Translations under genes and position numbers: made by a program
The notes under the pieces: generated by a model
Seen by the model: only the letters and a program-made list of their open reading frames with translations
Database searches by the model: none
Told to the model about the DNA's origin: nothing
NCBI RefSeq assembly: GCF_000003815.2
Contig: NC_049994.1
Span: 12,970,382 to 13,034,381, forward strand
From: Branchiostoma floridae
Lineage: Eukaryota > Chordata > Leptocardii > Amphioxiformes > Branchiostomatidae
Direction of reading: 5' to 3'
DNA: 64,000 bases
Shown: in pieces, positions 1 to 10,741 of the stretch
How positions within the stretch are numbered: position 1 is the stretch's first letter
Layout: each line of letters starts with the position of its first letter

Positions 1-1395
1 CACGGTATGATTTGATGGTTTGGCCACGGTACTATCACCCAAATGGATAAGTGCTACTTAAGTAATTATCTAAAGCAGTCTTGCCGCAATTGCTTAGTGC
101 CCGCGTCGTTTTACCATGTAAGGACCTTCTGAATCATCCATTCGCGGCCGGCCTTGGTTACTCGATACTTGGGGATATATCAGCAATAGTCAATAGCCTT
201 GCTAATGAGAAGGGGAAACAACTTTTCACAGCTATGTTAGAGCTTGTGACGGACGTCAAGGGCCACATGGTCTTCGCATGATAGACTTAATGGCTCTCCC
301 CAGAATTTTTTGGGAGTGGTGCTCTAGCGAGCCACGAAGTGGCGATCGGGGTGTAGGTAGGGGAGGGGGTGCCCAACCTCCCGTAGGGGGGGGGGGGTGG
401 CTGTGGGCCTCCAAAGTCACTTAAAGCACCAACTTAAAAAAAAGAGAAAACAGGGATATTGTGGTACTCTCCAAGCAGAGGTCGAGTCGCGGAGATATAC
501 TAAATTTAGTAGTCGAAAAAAAGTAGGAGGAGTGGCTCTCCTTGGAGAGTATATTGTGGCACTGCACTCAAGTTAGTAATGTTAAAGCTCCCAATGCAAT
601 TCGTTCCTTACCTTACCCAAATGTATTCGGGAGCTTCTTTATGATATTCTCTTGGAGGGCGCCTTTTTAGATCTGGTTTGCAATCATTGAGTTCTGGCAA
701 GTCAAACCTTATTCAGGCATTAGAGGACACGGGGGTAACACCATACGGTGTGAAATTTGGGGAGCTGTCATGTCATCATTTTTTTATGTTCATTGAAATT
801 ACCTCTTTTATTTTTCATGTCTTAAGAATGCATAGTTGAGCGCTCCGGCGTTTGGGAGCCAAATGCGTATTGCTATTAATCATTTCATTAGAGCCTCAGG
901 CGTTAAGCAATAACTCTTTCCTTGTTAAGACCAATTTTATTTCATACTTTTTATCATCTCATAAAGAAACATAATTAATCTCTGGAAGAAAGTGTGTGAC
1001 TATGAATTTCTGAAGGCCCAACTTTGAATACAATTCTGCTCAATCAAAAACTATATTTTACCTACGATTTGGAGAATGCATTAGTCTTATTAGTTGCATC
1101 TCGTAAACTAAAAATGTCCATCAAAATAACCGTATTTTGTCTATGCACACGATGCACTCGTTTTCTTATCAGCCACCACAAATAGATACCATTTATGTTA
1201 AATAAAATTCTTCAAAACGTCCCCAAAGATCAAGCACAATGAGCAATTAATTGTAATTCGCAGCCTTGTGCGCCCTGTGTTATCCATTATTCACGTTCGG
1301 TTTCCGCCATATGCAAGTACAGAAGCGTTGCGCGCTGCTCCGTTTATATCCTGACACTGTGTCCCCCTCCCCAGGTGTGAGGAGCCGGTCTGAGG
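1..1395. other. No gene recognised
   Basis: A 66-codon frame at 81-281 has no known motif. A G-rich run lies at about 361-400. Nothing else can be supported. Confidence 0.5.
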
Positions 1396-1397
1396 TA

Positions 1398-1625
1398 GCC
1401 TCCGTTGCAGTCTTCGAACGGAGGTGGGGTTTTTTTTGGGGGGGGGGGCATTAGTTCGCGATTTTCAACGTTGGCTATGTTCTCTTGAAAGGGAGTTTGC
1501 TGTGGAACCCACTTCGCCTCGTCTCTTCCCGGTACAAGAGAACATAGCCAACGTTGAAAATCGCAAACCAACACACCGCCCACCCCCCACCCCCCAAACC
1601 CCCGTTCGAAGACTGCAACGGAGGC
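1398..1625. mobile_element. Fold-back MITE with about 90-bp arms, TA flanks
   Basis: The left arm (1398-1487) and right arm (1535-1625) are inverted copies beginning GCCTCCGTTGCAGTC. Both contain cgatttt-caacgttggctatg, and a long G run is matched by a C run. A 47-bp spacer separates them. The TA dinucleotides on both sides (1396-1397, 1626-1627) fit a TA target duplication. No transposase is encoded. Confidence 0.75.
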
Positions 1626-1645
1626 TAGAAGAGAGGAGCGTTGGC

Positions 1646-1703
1646 GTTAATCGGGCTCTGATGGGGGTTTTATCGTTAATCGGGCTCTGATGGGGGTTTT
1701 ATC
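1646..1703 (+). repeat. 29-bp tandem repeat, two copies
   Basis: gttaatcgggctctgatggg plus nine further bases is repeated without visible change at 1646-1674 and 1675-1703, directly beside the fold-back element. Confidence 0.9.
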
Positions 1704-2151
1704 GTGTAAAAGCACATAACTGCTCCGGGCGGGAGTTTTACGGCAGGGGGAAAAGGTCCGTTTAGTTGGATGGGGCGTGCGTTTGTTGTTCCTGTCGTAT
1801 TTTACATGGCAGCCGCGGGCAAGTAGTATCATTAGGTGCACATGCATTCCTCCATTTATATTTATATCTATATTTATACGTTTGTTCTTAGCGTACGGTG
1901 TTGAAAAGGCAAATACAATCAATTGAAATAACTGATGTTTGTTCTTGGCAAGATGTTTGTAAATAATGTAGACATTATCCTTGTCCTTTGATATGAAATT
2001 GAAAATCTTTTCTAGTTCACCTGTTGCTTTTTTGTTTATATAATTACTAACACTCTAAAAAAAATCGTAACTTTTTCGAAAACTTCAGGATTAAAGTTGC
2101 TCAAAATGTAGAACCAGTGATAAAATTTTTTTAATGAATTTTCCTTTCAAA

Positions 2152-2854
2152 TTACATACAACTTATAGATAATGATTGAAAATATCTCAAAATGGCAAAA
2201 TAACGCGATGAAATGCAAATGGAAGTTACATTGTTTAGCGCGATAAGATAGCTCCAAACAGGTCCATGTAGCCATGTGTAATTCCGGCCAGTTATTGTAG
2301 CACATCGATCGAGGCAGGCACCGGTATTGGACACCTCATCACTTTCACACACTGAGGTGACCGGGAATCGATGCTCGCAGTGGTAAAACTTGGTCAAATT
2401 ACAGCCACTTCCATCAAAACTTGAGAATTGCAACATTAAGTCCGTTTTTATTGACTCGCAGCTGCGCGTGAGGAGGCGGTACTTGACACAAATCGAGCCC
2501 GGTACAATTTCCGGAGGTGTGGTGATCCTTCACCGGACACCCGCACGCCGGGATGGGTGTTTTCCAATACTGAGCGCCATAAACTGATGGAGTAAATTTC
2601 AACACGGGACCATCTGATGTAACCTGGAGGTTATTATCACCGCAGTTAAGAACATGTAGCAATGTTTTGTTATGGTGTTGCTTCAATTGATCTACGCACA
2701 TATCGGTACATCGGCATTCCGTGCAAGTATGAGCACGTTCCGCCCCACCTCGCACCTCTTTAATCCTAGAATTACTGGAAAACCTTTCCTTTTTTTTTCT
2801 TTGCCAGTTCCAGAATACACGGAAATTGCTGTAAATTGAATTTTCCATGGCCAT
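2152..2854 (-). pseudogene. Cys-rich open frames, possible broken or exonic gene piece
   Basis: Two overlapping minus-strand frames (2414-2854 and 2152-2436) are rich in Cys and N-glycosylation-type sites (HTCTECRCTDMC, NCTGLDLC, then CHCEH-like and GACLDRCATITGRNYTW). They look like one secreted or extracellular sequence shifted by a frame at about 2414-2436, or two exons. I cannot name a family. Further minus frames at 2938-3237 and 3272-3505 could belong to the same locus. Confidence 0.25.
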
Positions 2855-5800
2855 GTCTGCACAAAAATACTAACTGTATTTACGTATTAACCCAATCGTT
2901 ACCCTGTATCTGTGTAATGTTGTTGCTTTTCAACCGCTTAAACTATTCTAAGAAAATAATCGTTAGGATTTTCTAGGATCCTCGACATTTTGTTGAGCTT
3001 TACTCGAATTATCATCATCATCATGCGTCCGGAATTCACCGGTGAGGTACCTAGATATAGCTTTTCCTTCGTGACAGACAAAGCATTTTTAAGTTGACTC
3101 AACATAGAAAATATAGATGTCAAAACGTTTGCTGCTTCTAAATGGAACTGAAACTTTTCCGTAACGTTGATGCCTTCGGAAGATTGATTGTGCGGATCAC
3201 GATTAATTGATAGATTACAAAAAAAAAATGCTTCCAAAAAAAGGAAAGGGGAACAAATTGAATTTGTAAACTCATCGTGTCAGTTCAGGAAAACGGAAAG
3301 TTGCCCATTTGGTGACGGCATCCAGAAACGTATCTAATAACGCCAGAAATTCCCCATCAACATATAAGAACTCGTCCGGAACGCCATGCCGTAAACTACC
3401 CGGGGTCAGAACGGTGACGTCCAATATAACACACGACGTGACAACCATTCTCCTCGCTATGTTGTGTATGAAGGACTCCGGCGGATGTTTTTTATTATGA
3501 TTCATTCAGAACCAACACCATTAAGGCGGTCTGATTTCAACTGCTTGCCTGGAGAGACTCATCAACGGTTTGATGTGAAAAAGGTCGATAAAACCCCCCA
3601 ATTATAGCCCAAATCTACGACACTAACAATCTTTACTTGCAGGAAGGCTATAATTGCTAGGGAACACACAGATACTATAAATATAACATAAATGTCTATA
3701 GACATATTTGATATTCTACGTTCTAGTAATATTTGAATATAAGCAAACGCATGTGTAACATAAAAACACAAATTAATTCTTATCAGTATTTTCTGTAAAG
3801 CCTTAGTTTGTTCTTGCTAACTATATGTGGATACTGTTGGTCTGGTATTTGCACTGTATAAATGTTTTCTACTCGCTTCAGTTGCAGTCTATATCAATTT
3901 TACATCTTGTTTTAAGTTCTTCCATGCAGCACACCGTGTCTGTCCCTAGTTCTAGACCAGCAAGGCCACAAGGGACTGCAAAGATTGCTGTGTGCAGTTT
4001 GATATACTGTCACTCCCCCGCCCAGCCAGTTATTCCAATGACCACCCTTCTCTAATAATGGCCGGTGTGTGCAGTGTTCGCCCCTCCCAGACCATTGTCT
4101 GAGTAAAATATTACCCTGTTTGGGTTCGATACTCTATCAAATACAGCGGCAACAGTTCATTAGGGATAATCCATTGATCCTTGCGGAATAGGGGCCGTCT
4201 CTTCTCGCAACGAATGAGTGATAAAATTGTTTAATAGAGCTTGTTTGTGAAAGCAAGTAAGTATGATGCATGACATTGCCGGTTCTTTAACGTCATAGGG
4301 AACAGTGCATACGAACATCCAGCTTAGAGAATAACGCAAGCGTAATATATGAATGTTATATATACTATTTCAACCCAATCTCAGGTTAACTCTTGTTGGT
4401 TGTTTGTCTCGTTTAGATACTTTTCACAATCTAGAGGGATGACAATAATCGCAAAATGTTGAGTTTTTGTTGGACTGGGGTGATCCCCTAACACTGGGGT
4501 TTATACTGGGGTTCATACTGGAGTTTTAATCTGACACACCCTGGGATACCCTCTCCACAGCACATATATGAACCAGCCCTATCTAAACGGCTCCCACTCT
4601 GATCGCATCTTCGATCTCCGTTCCCGCGCTGGCGCGCTCTTTCGAGCGCGACCGTTTTAATGCCCCGGCCTGGTAAGTAATTTAGTCCGCCCTCGGCACT
4701 GGGGTCGACCCGGTGAGCGCAGGCGGAGTCTCCCTGTGCAGATAGTACGTACTGTACATGCGTCAGGCAGGACCACCACCTCCGGTACTGTGGTACACAT
4801 CAGCGGGGAAGCCGTGGTGTGCTGCGGGTAAGGTGGGCAGGTCGGTACGGTAGGATCTTTACCACAACGTTCTGTATACTATCATTTGCATCAGACATTT
4901 GATGAGGTAACACGTGGATGTAAACGGGGTTCATTTGTATGAGAAGAACGTAAAGGTACGGTTAGGTTAGCTTGTCCTTTGAGGAGCTTAGAAATCATTT
5001 AAGTTGCTAGCGATCAACTCAAAATCATTTTTAACATTATGAAACTTTGGAATTTTTAACGTTAAGAAACAATGTTACCGGACGACGTTGCCTACTATAC
5101 GATGATTTTGCATAGATTGTCAATGCGATCAGATAATGCTGACACTGTATCGATGGTTTTCTCGATAAGCTAGCAAATGTTACCAGATTCAGTTGCATAC
5201 AGGATAGGTATTTTGCCATTTGATCTTCCATTTCCTGTATCAATTCATATTCCATTTCCTGTAATTGCTACATTAGCTGGGTAACTATATATAGCTACAA
5301 TTTGAGTAACGATGAGATATTCTAATTAGTGTCTGATTGTAGCATTTCTCTCTCTATCACCCAACTAAGCTTTGATAATTTCATGGTTAAGTTTTTTCAA
5401 TGCTATACACGAATCGGTTATGATAATTTCCATAAAATGTACAATTTAGCTTAAATAGGTTGGTTTGATAGCTATATTTGTCAGCTTCAAGGAGAAGGAC
5501 GCTGGGCCCCATATGAAACTTCTGGAAGCAATCGCCAGTCGCTATCTATTTGTTTGCTGATGAATATGTGACATTGTCATTTGGTAATACATAAAATTGA
5601 CTAATATTTTGAAACAAGTTTCCCGCAACTCAAACTATACATAAAATATAGTATTCAACAGGTAAAGCTGTTGCTTATTCCCATCTCACCCTTGACTTTT
5701 GGCATAGCGAAGTAGTCGATCGCATGAATCGATCAACATACCAAAAATAGTCTTAAACAACAAGCTATAAGTTCTAGCATCTCCCTCCGCCTGGGAAGCG

Positions 5801-6154
5801 ATGTGTAACGGTCTGCACTATTTATCATTCAGCTCAACGCCCGTCTCAAATCCGAAGCTCGTACCAAGTCAATACCCGAACCTGCCTTAGGCGTTTCTCA
5901 TTTAGAAACACAATGCCATTAGAGGCAATCAGTCTTGTTGTTGAGTCCCCACCATAACTGCTAGCATACTAACGGGCAATCTGTATTCGTAAAGTTTCTC
6001 CTTCTTGTATGCATATATCCTCGTTACACCGATGGCGCCTTTTGAGGAGTCATTTTATGGCAGCAGTAAAAAAAAGGTACTCGTTGATGACGATTAAGTA
6101 ATCATTATTCCTGTAGTCATGGACAATTTGTGATACATTCAATCTACGCTCTAA
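2855..6154. other. No gene recognised
   Basis: Mostly AT-rich intergenic DNA with short frames only. Near 4470-4530 the phrase actggggt is repeated three to four times. A GC-richer patch lies at 4590-4860. Confidence 0.5.
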
Positions 6155-6960
6155 CTATGTCGTATGCCAGTTTTTCTTTTCCTTACCTTGATTATATGAT
6201 GAAATGTACAAGTCGCTGGTATGGGCATGCGGGTATACCTTAGAAACGTAATTAGCGTAACTACTAAAATGGTAAAAGTTGTTTGGTAAATGGTCTAGCT
6301 CATCTGCAGAGTCAAGCTTTACAAGGCCAAATTGTGATGAATCAAAGCTCCAAGCTAACAACCTTAATCTTTCATACCTTGCCTTGATATGATGGGATGT
6401 ACAATTGGCTAATGTGGATATATGCGTTAGACTGAGAAACATTATAACTTATGAGTGCAGCTACAAAAGTTATGTGAGAATTTTGAAATCGGAATGGACA
6501 AGTTTGACGAACTGCTTCTATCTAAAATCATGCGAATATGAGCTACTAATGTGTACAGATAGGCAGGCATTAGAAAAGTTGCATTTGTAGCAAATAAAAG
6601 TTGTTTGGGAAGTATTTTAGCTCATTTGCAGCGTTCAGCTTGGACAACTCATGGCGCTTTATCTTTAGGTTAACGAAGTGAATGTTGTTTGCTTTTTCTG
6701 TCTCTTACTTTTATCCTCTGCTCCTTGCCTTCGTATGATATGGACAATGACGAAATATGGACTACACTGGATGTATGGGTTTCGTTGTCCTTGGAAAAAC
6801 CATTAGTTTAGCTACAAAATGCATGAACTCGCCGTGGACAAAATATATGGCTATAAATTGGCTAATTTGTATATCTGGCAATATAAGTGTACCTTAGAAA
6901 CATCATCATTGTAACGCTAGTTCACCTTTATCCGTGGGGTAACCTATATCCGTCATTTTC
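6155..6960 (+). repeat. Degenerate tandem repeat, roughly 200-bp units
   Basis: Recurrent blocks: ttgccttgatatgatg/ttgccttcgtatgata, taaaagttgtttggtaaatg/taaaagttgtttgggaagta, and ataccttagaaac/gtgtaccttagaaac. They recur in the same order with heavy divergence. Unit borders are approximate. Confidence 0.5.
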
Positions 6961-7598
6961 AAAAACATGGCAGTTAGAATGTATCATGTCAGCGGGTGGT
7001 GCAAAATTTTGAAAATAACTGCAGATTTAAAACCACCGTCTGTCGATTTGGTATCCATAAATACCCAGCTTTAAAAGCAACGGATATGGGTTACCCCGCG
7101 AATAAAGGTGAATCAGCGTTAGTCACAAACGTTTGTCTGCGAAATATAGCTCATACGCACCCATTGTTAACTGAGAATCCGTTTTCGCCGACTGGCCATT
7201 CGTTGATGTGATTAAAAACGCATTTACCAGAGAGGCAACCGATAATTGTTTATCAGTCTTGTATCACAGTTTGTATCTAATTACGTTTTGTTACCAGATA
7301 CCACAGAATTGCAGGGCTGTGCATTTCCTTACATTTACTTTCCATTCAATAGAATTAAGTCCCCAGTGCGAAGACTACAATGAAGTAGATTATATAGAGA
7401 AATCATATTTGGTCATGTAAATAGTATTTGTGGTGCTCCAGTGGTCTACCAGGCCAACGGGCAGATAATAGCGGTAAAAAAATAAACACAGTTACTTTCA
7501 AGGCCAGGGTCAGGTTTATCACCCGGAAAGATCTCATTTTTTTCACCTGTCGACATACATTAGTGAGGAGAAATCGCTGGTGAGCGGTGCTAAAAACG

Positions 7599-8238
7599 TT
7601 GACGTATTTCTTTTCAGTTGTGAAACACCTCTTCCAATGCTAATACTACTGCATACTGTACTATTATCTACAAAGTATAGGAGAATAAGTAATATTGGCA
7701 CTGCCCAGCCTACGTAATGAAAGTTTAATACTTTCCTGCATTAGCAAACGCCATATTAGCCAACACCATTTGATGCTCGTTCCGTTTGAAGACCCTTCTC
7801 AGCAGTATTTCATTCCTTGACGTATCTTTTTTTCAGTTGTAAAACCTCTGCCAACACCAATTGGTACTAATGCATACTGTACTATTATCTACAAAGTATA
7901 GGAGAATAAGGAATGTTGGCACTGCGCAGCCAATGTAATGAGCGTTTTCAAGTCTAATACTTCCCCCCATATTCGCCAACACAACTTGATGCTCGTTCCG
8001 TTTGAAGACCCTTCTCAGCAGTATTTTATTTCTTGACGTATCTTTTTTTCTAGTTGTGAGACACCTCTGCCAATGCCCATACTACTGCATGCTGTATTAA
8101 AAATTTATTATCTATAGGGTAAAGATAAATAAGTAATATTGGCATAGTTTAATACTATCCTACAAACGTCCATATCCTCCATCACCGTTTAATACTCGTT
8201 CCATTTGAAGACCCTCCTCAGCAGTATTTCATCCCTTA
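7599..8238 (+). repeat. Three-copy tandem repeat, about 216-bp unit
   Basis: Units start at 7599, 7817 and 8033, each with ttgacgtat and ending in cttctcagcagtattt or a variant. Each contains ctgcatactgta/actattatctacaaagtata and gctcgttccgtttgaagacc. Copies differ by small indels and substitutions. No gene is seen in it. Confidence 0.85.
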
Positions 8239-8393
8239 TCTCTTGCCTCCGGGCCTCGCCAGGAGAGAGGGGAGACGGGATCGCTGCTCCAATTTATTTT
8301 GAGTTATGTCGGTACTTATGAAATGCACGGCAGAGATTTAGGGATGGCGATATACCGAGGAGGAGAGGATAGTGATCAGAATCTGCATGATCT

Positions 8394-8476
8394 ATGCAAC
8401 GATTAGGATCATTTTTGCAAGAATTTCTATCACAGGAAGTAGATATACAATATATATATTATATATATATATATAT

Positions 8477-8550
<74 letters not shown>

Positions 8551-8606
8551 CGTGTGTAATGAAGTTGTGTATCTCTCTCTTGCAAAAATGATCCTAATCG
8601 TTGCAT
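8394..8606. repeat. 29-bp perfect inverted repeats around a (TA)n(TG)n microsatellite
   Basis: The arms, starting ATGCAACGATTAGGATCATT, lie at 8394-8422 and 8578-8606 and are perfect inverted copies. The interior is (TA)n from about 8440 to 8518, followed by (TG)n to about 8546. It could be a MITE with an expanded microsatellite core. No clear target duplication is seen. Confidence 0.8.
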
Positions 8607-8967
8607 TTATATATATGTTGGTTTTAGTAATTATTCCAGGCACCATGGCCAATACACAAATACAATATATATAGAGAGAGTAGGAGGCTTTAGCGTGATT
8701 TAGACTCTATCTACAGAGTAGACAAGGTGATAAGAACTTAATGCTCATCAAATATCAAATTTCTTAAGTTACGCGCTGCATAGAAATTAGAATGTACAAC
8801 TAGATATTACCATGTTTCACAAGAAGGATTATCATGATATTGTTTTGATGATCTAGCTTGCATTATTCAACTGAACTCATTTTCACAATAGCAACGGATA
8901 TGGAACTTGGAAAACTATATCAAACTGGCACCCAGAACCATGGCACTGTGTTCGGCCTACGTCACAT

Positions 8968-9134
8968 TTCCACACCGGGGCCCGGCCGGGCTGTTTGAGA
9001 AAAATAGAATTGTATAAGTAAAAATATACACAAATAATGCCCACGGCTATTCCCTTTACGTCTTGTGTACTTTGCTGCCTTTTATATCATACTTTTCGTT
9101 CCCGAAAGCTGCCCGGCCGGGCCCTTTTGTGGAC
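8968..9134. mobile_element. MITE copy 1 (CCGGGGCCC family)
   Basis: Ends are GC-rich inverted repeats (ttccacaccggggcccggcc ... ggccgggcccttttgtgga). The interior contains gtataagtaaaaatatacac and the inverted-sense cttttatatcatacttttcg. The same order occurs at 56601-56777, defining one family. Confidence 0.75.
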
Positions 9135-9829
9135 ATGTGACCTTAGCCTTACTCAAGCTCAATGTTCTGATGTGCATGGTCCGTCTGGGACAATATTCCA
9201 TCTGATAATGGTCTCCATTTGTACTGAACATCAGACGAAGTCCATTTCCGTCTGCATATAGACGAAATCCCTCTTCTTGAAGTCCTACTCTCGACACTGG
9301 ATAAGATCTTGACGCTGGGTCTTTGTAACTTAGGGGCTTTCCAGCAACTTAAAGTCTCCTTGAAGTCTGCTTCTTATTCTAGACGGTGCATCTCCCCATG
9401 GAGTTTCCTCTCGACTGAGATAACCTCCTTCCTCCACCACCGCCCTTCTGTAAGACACCCTTCTCACTCAAAGTTTACTTTTGTCGATAAATTCAATTTA
9501 AGACCAACTCCTACCCCGACCCTTAAATCCCTGGCGGCTTCCGGTACGTGTAATCACCAGACGTGCAGGAGTAGGCGTTAAGAACCTGTCACAGTCCGGG
9601 TCTTCTCGGGCCTCTGCTCTGGTGCACCATCAATCTGGATTTGAATAACCGATCGCGCTCGGAGCTTCATTCGGAGTATCTCCGAGGAATTCTACTTACC
9701 AAACCTCGCCAGGGTCCGCAATATTTCTTCATTGTACGCCCAATTCTGTGGGACGTGTTTCCTACTTTTGCTACTATCTTGTTTGCAAAGGGCAAAGGGT
9801 CTGTCAACAAAGTTACAGGCCTAGACAGA

Positions 9830-10435
9830 CCATGTACTATTGTTATCACGGGTTATTTACTTGCATAATGGCCAGCGATTGCACACTGGCAAGGATTGTC
9901 CGAGGACCAGGTCATTATTTTGATAATGACCTAAAACCAGGTCATAATTTTGATAACGACCTATGCATTATTACAACTCGACCTTACAGAGAAGTCTGAC
10001 TTATTGAAAGCAAATGCTATATTTAAGTAAACTGCCAGAATTTCTGTCTGCCAGGGTTTCCAGACCCTCTTGAAGTAGGGGGTATTACTTTTGTTTTACT
10101 GTGTTTTTGCTATTAATAATTTTCCTATCAATTGGCCATACCTTACCATATATCATTGAAAAACTAAGGACCTTTACTTTAAGATAGAGTATTCTAAATG
10201 TAGCCTGCTATCAGTAGTAATGAATTGCAAGGACAACTACGAAAGCCCTGAACAAATTTACAGACCTAAGACAGGCCACAGTTTACTAACTTGTATTATG
10301 ACCTGGCAAGGGTCGTCCAAGGACCAGGTCATTTTCTTTGATAATGACCTAACACCAGGGCATAATTTTGATAACGGCCTAGTTATCACAGAGAAGGCTG
10401 ACCTACTAGAAGCAAATGCTATCTTTAAAAACATT
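9830..10435 (+). repeat. Direct duplication, about 180 bp, 420-bp offset
   Basis: 9830-10015 and 10256-10435 are diverged direct copies. Both hold two adjacent palindromic units made of aggtcat/a...ttttgataa(t/c)gacct. The first is a perfect stem AGGTCATTA-TTTTGA-TAATGACCT at 9907-9930. Confidence 0.75.
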
Positions 10436-10741
10436 ATTCAGCTTCGAAAAGTCCTCTCTTGTCCCCTCCTTAAAGTAGCTCTTTATATTCCACCCACAGT
10501 TCTCCCTTATCTGACGTCCCAACGAATCCGCTACTCATTACAGCACCTTTCAGCCTCCATCAGGAAGATTTGCTATAAATTCTTGAGTCGTCAATTGGCA
10601 GCCCGGCGCGAGGTGATCTATGTTTCCCACCCACACAATCAATTTTATTGCGCAACAGTTATTACTGGGGACGGCTGGAGCACCTGTCTAGCATGGCTGA
10701 TGACGGGGGGAATATGGAGGTGGGCGGGGCAAGTTCTGTGA
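10220..10741 (+). CDS. Unrecognised 173-codon open frame
   Basis: An open frame overlapping the second copy of the direct duplication. I see no known motif, no convincing exon structure and no homology I recognise. The 5' third is repeat-derived. It may be chance or an old mobile-element remnant. Confidence 0.15.
   Translation: MNCKDNYESPEQIYRPKTGHSLLTCIMTWQGSSKDQVIFFDNDLTPGHNFDNGLVITEKADLLEANAIFKNIIQLRKVLSCPLLKVALYIPPTVLPYLTSQRIRYSLQHLSASIRKICYKFLSRQLAARREVIYVSHPHNQFYCATVITGDGWSTCLAWLMTGGIWRWAGQVL

Noticed and set aside
7599-8238. Gene family or exon repeat
   Set aside because: No unit keeps an open frame; the similarity is at DNA level only.
8372-8674. Long Tyr/Ile and Val/Cys open frames on both strands
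   Set aside because: They are translations of the (TA)n(TG)n microsatellite.
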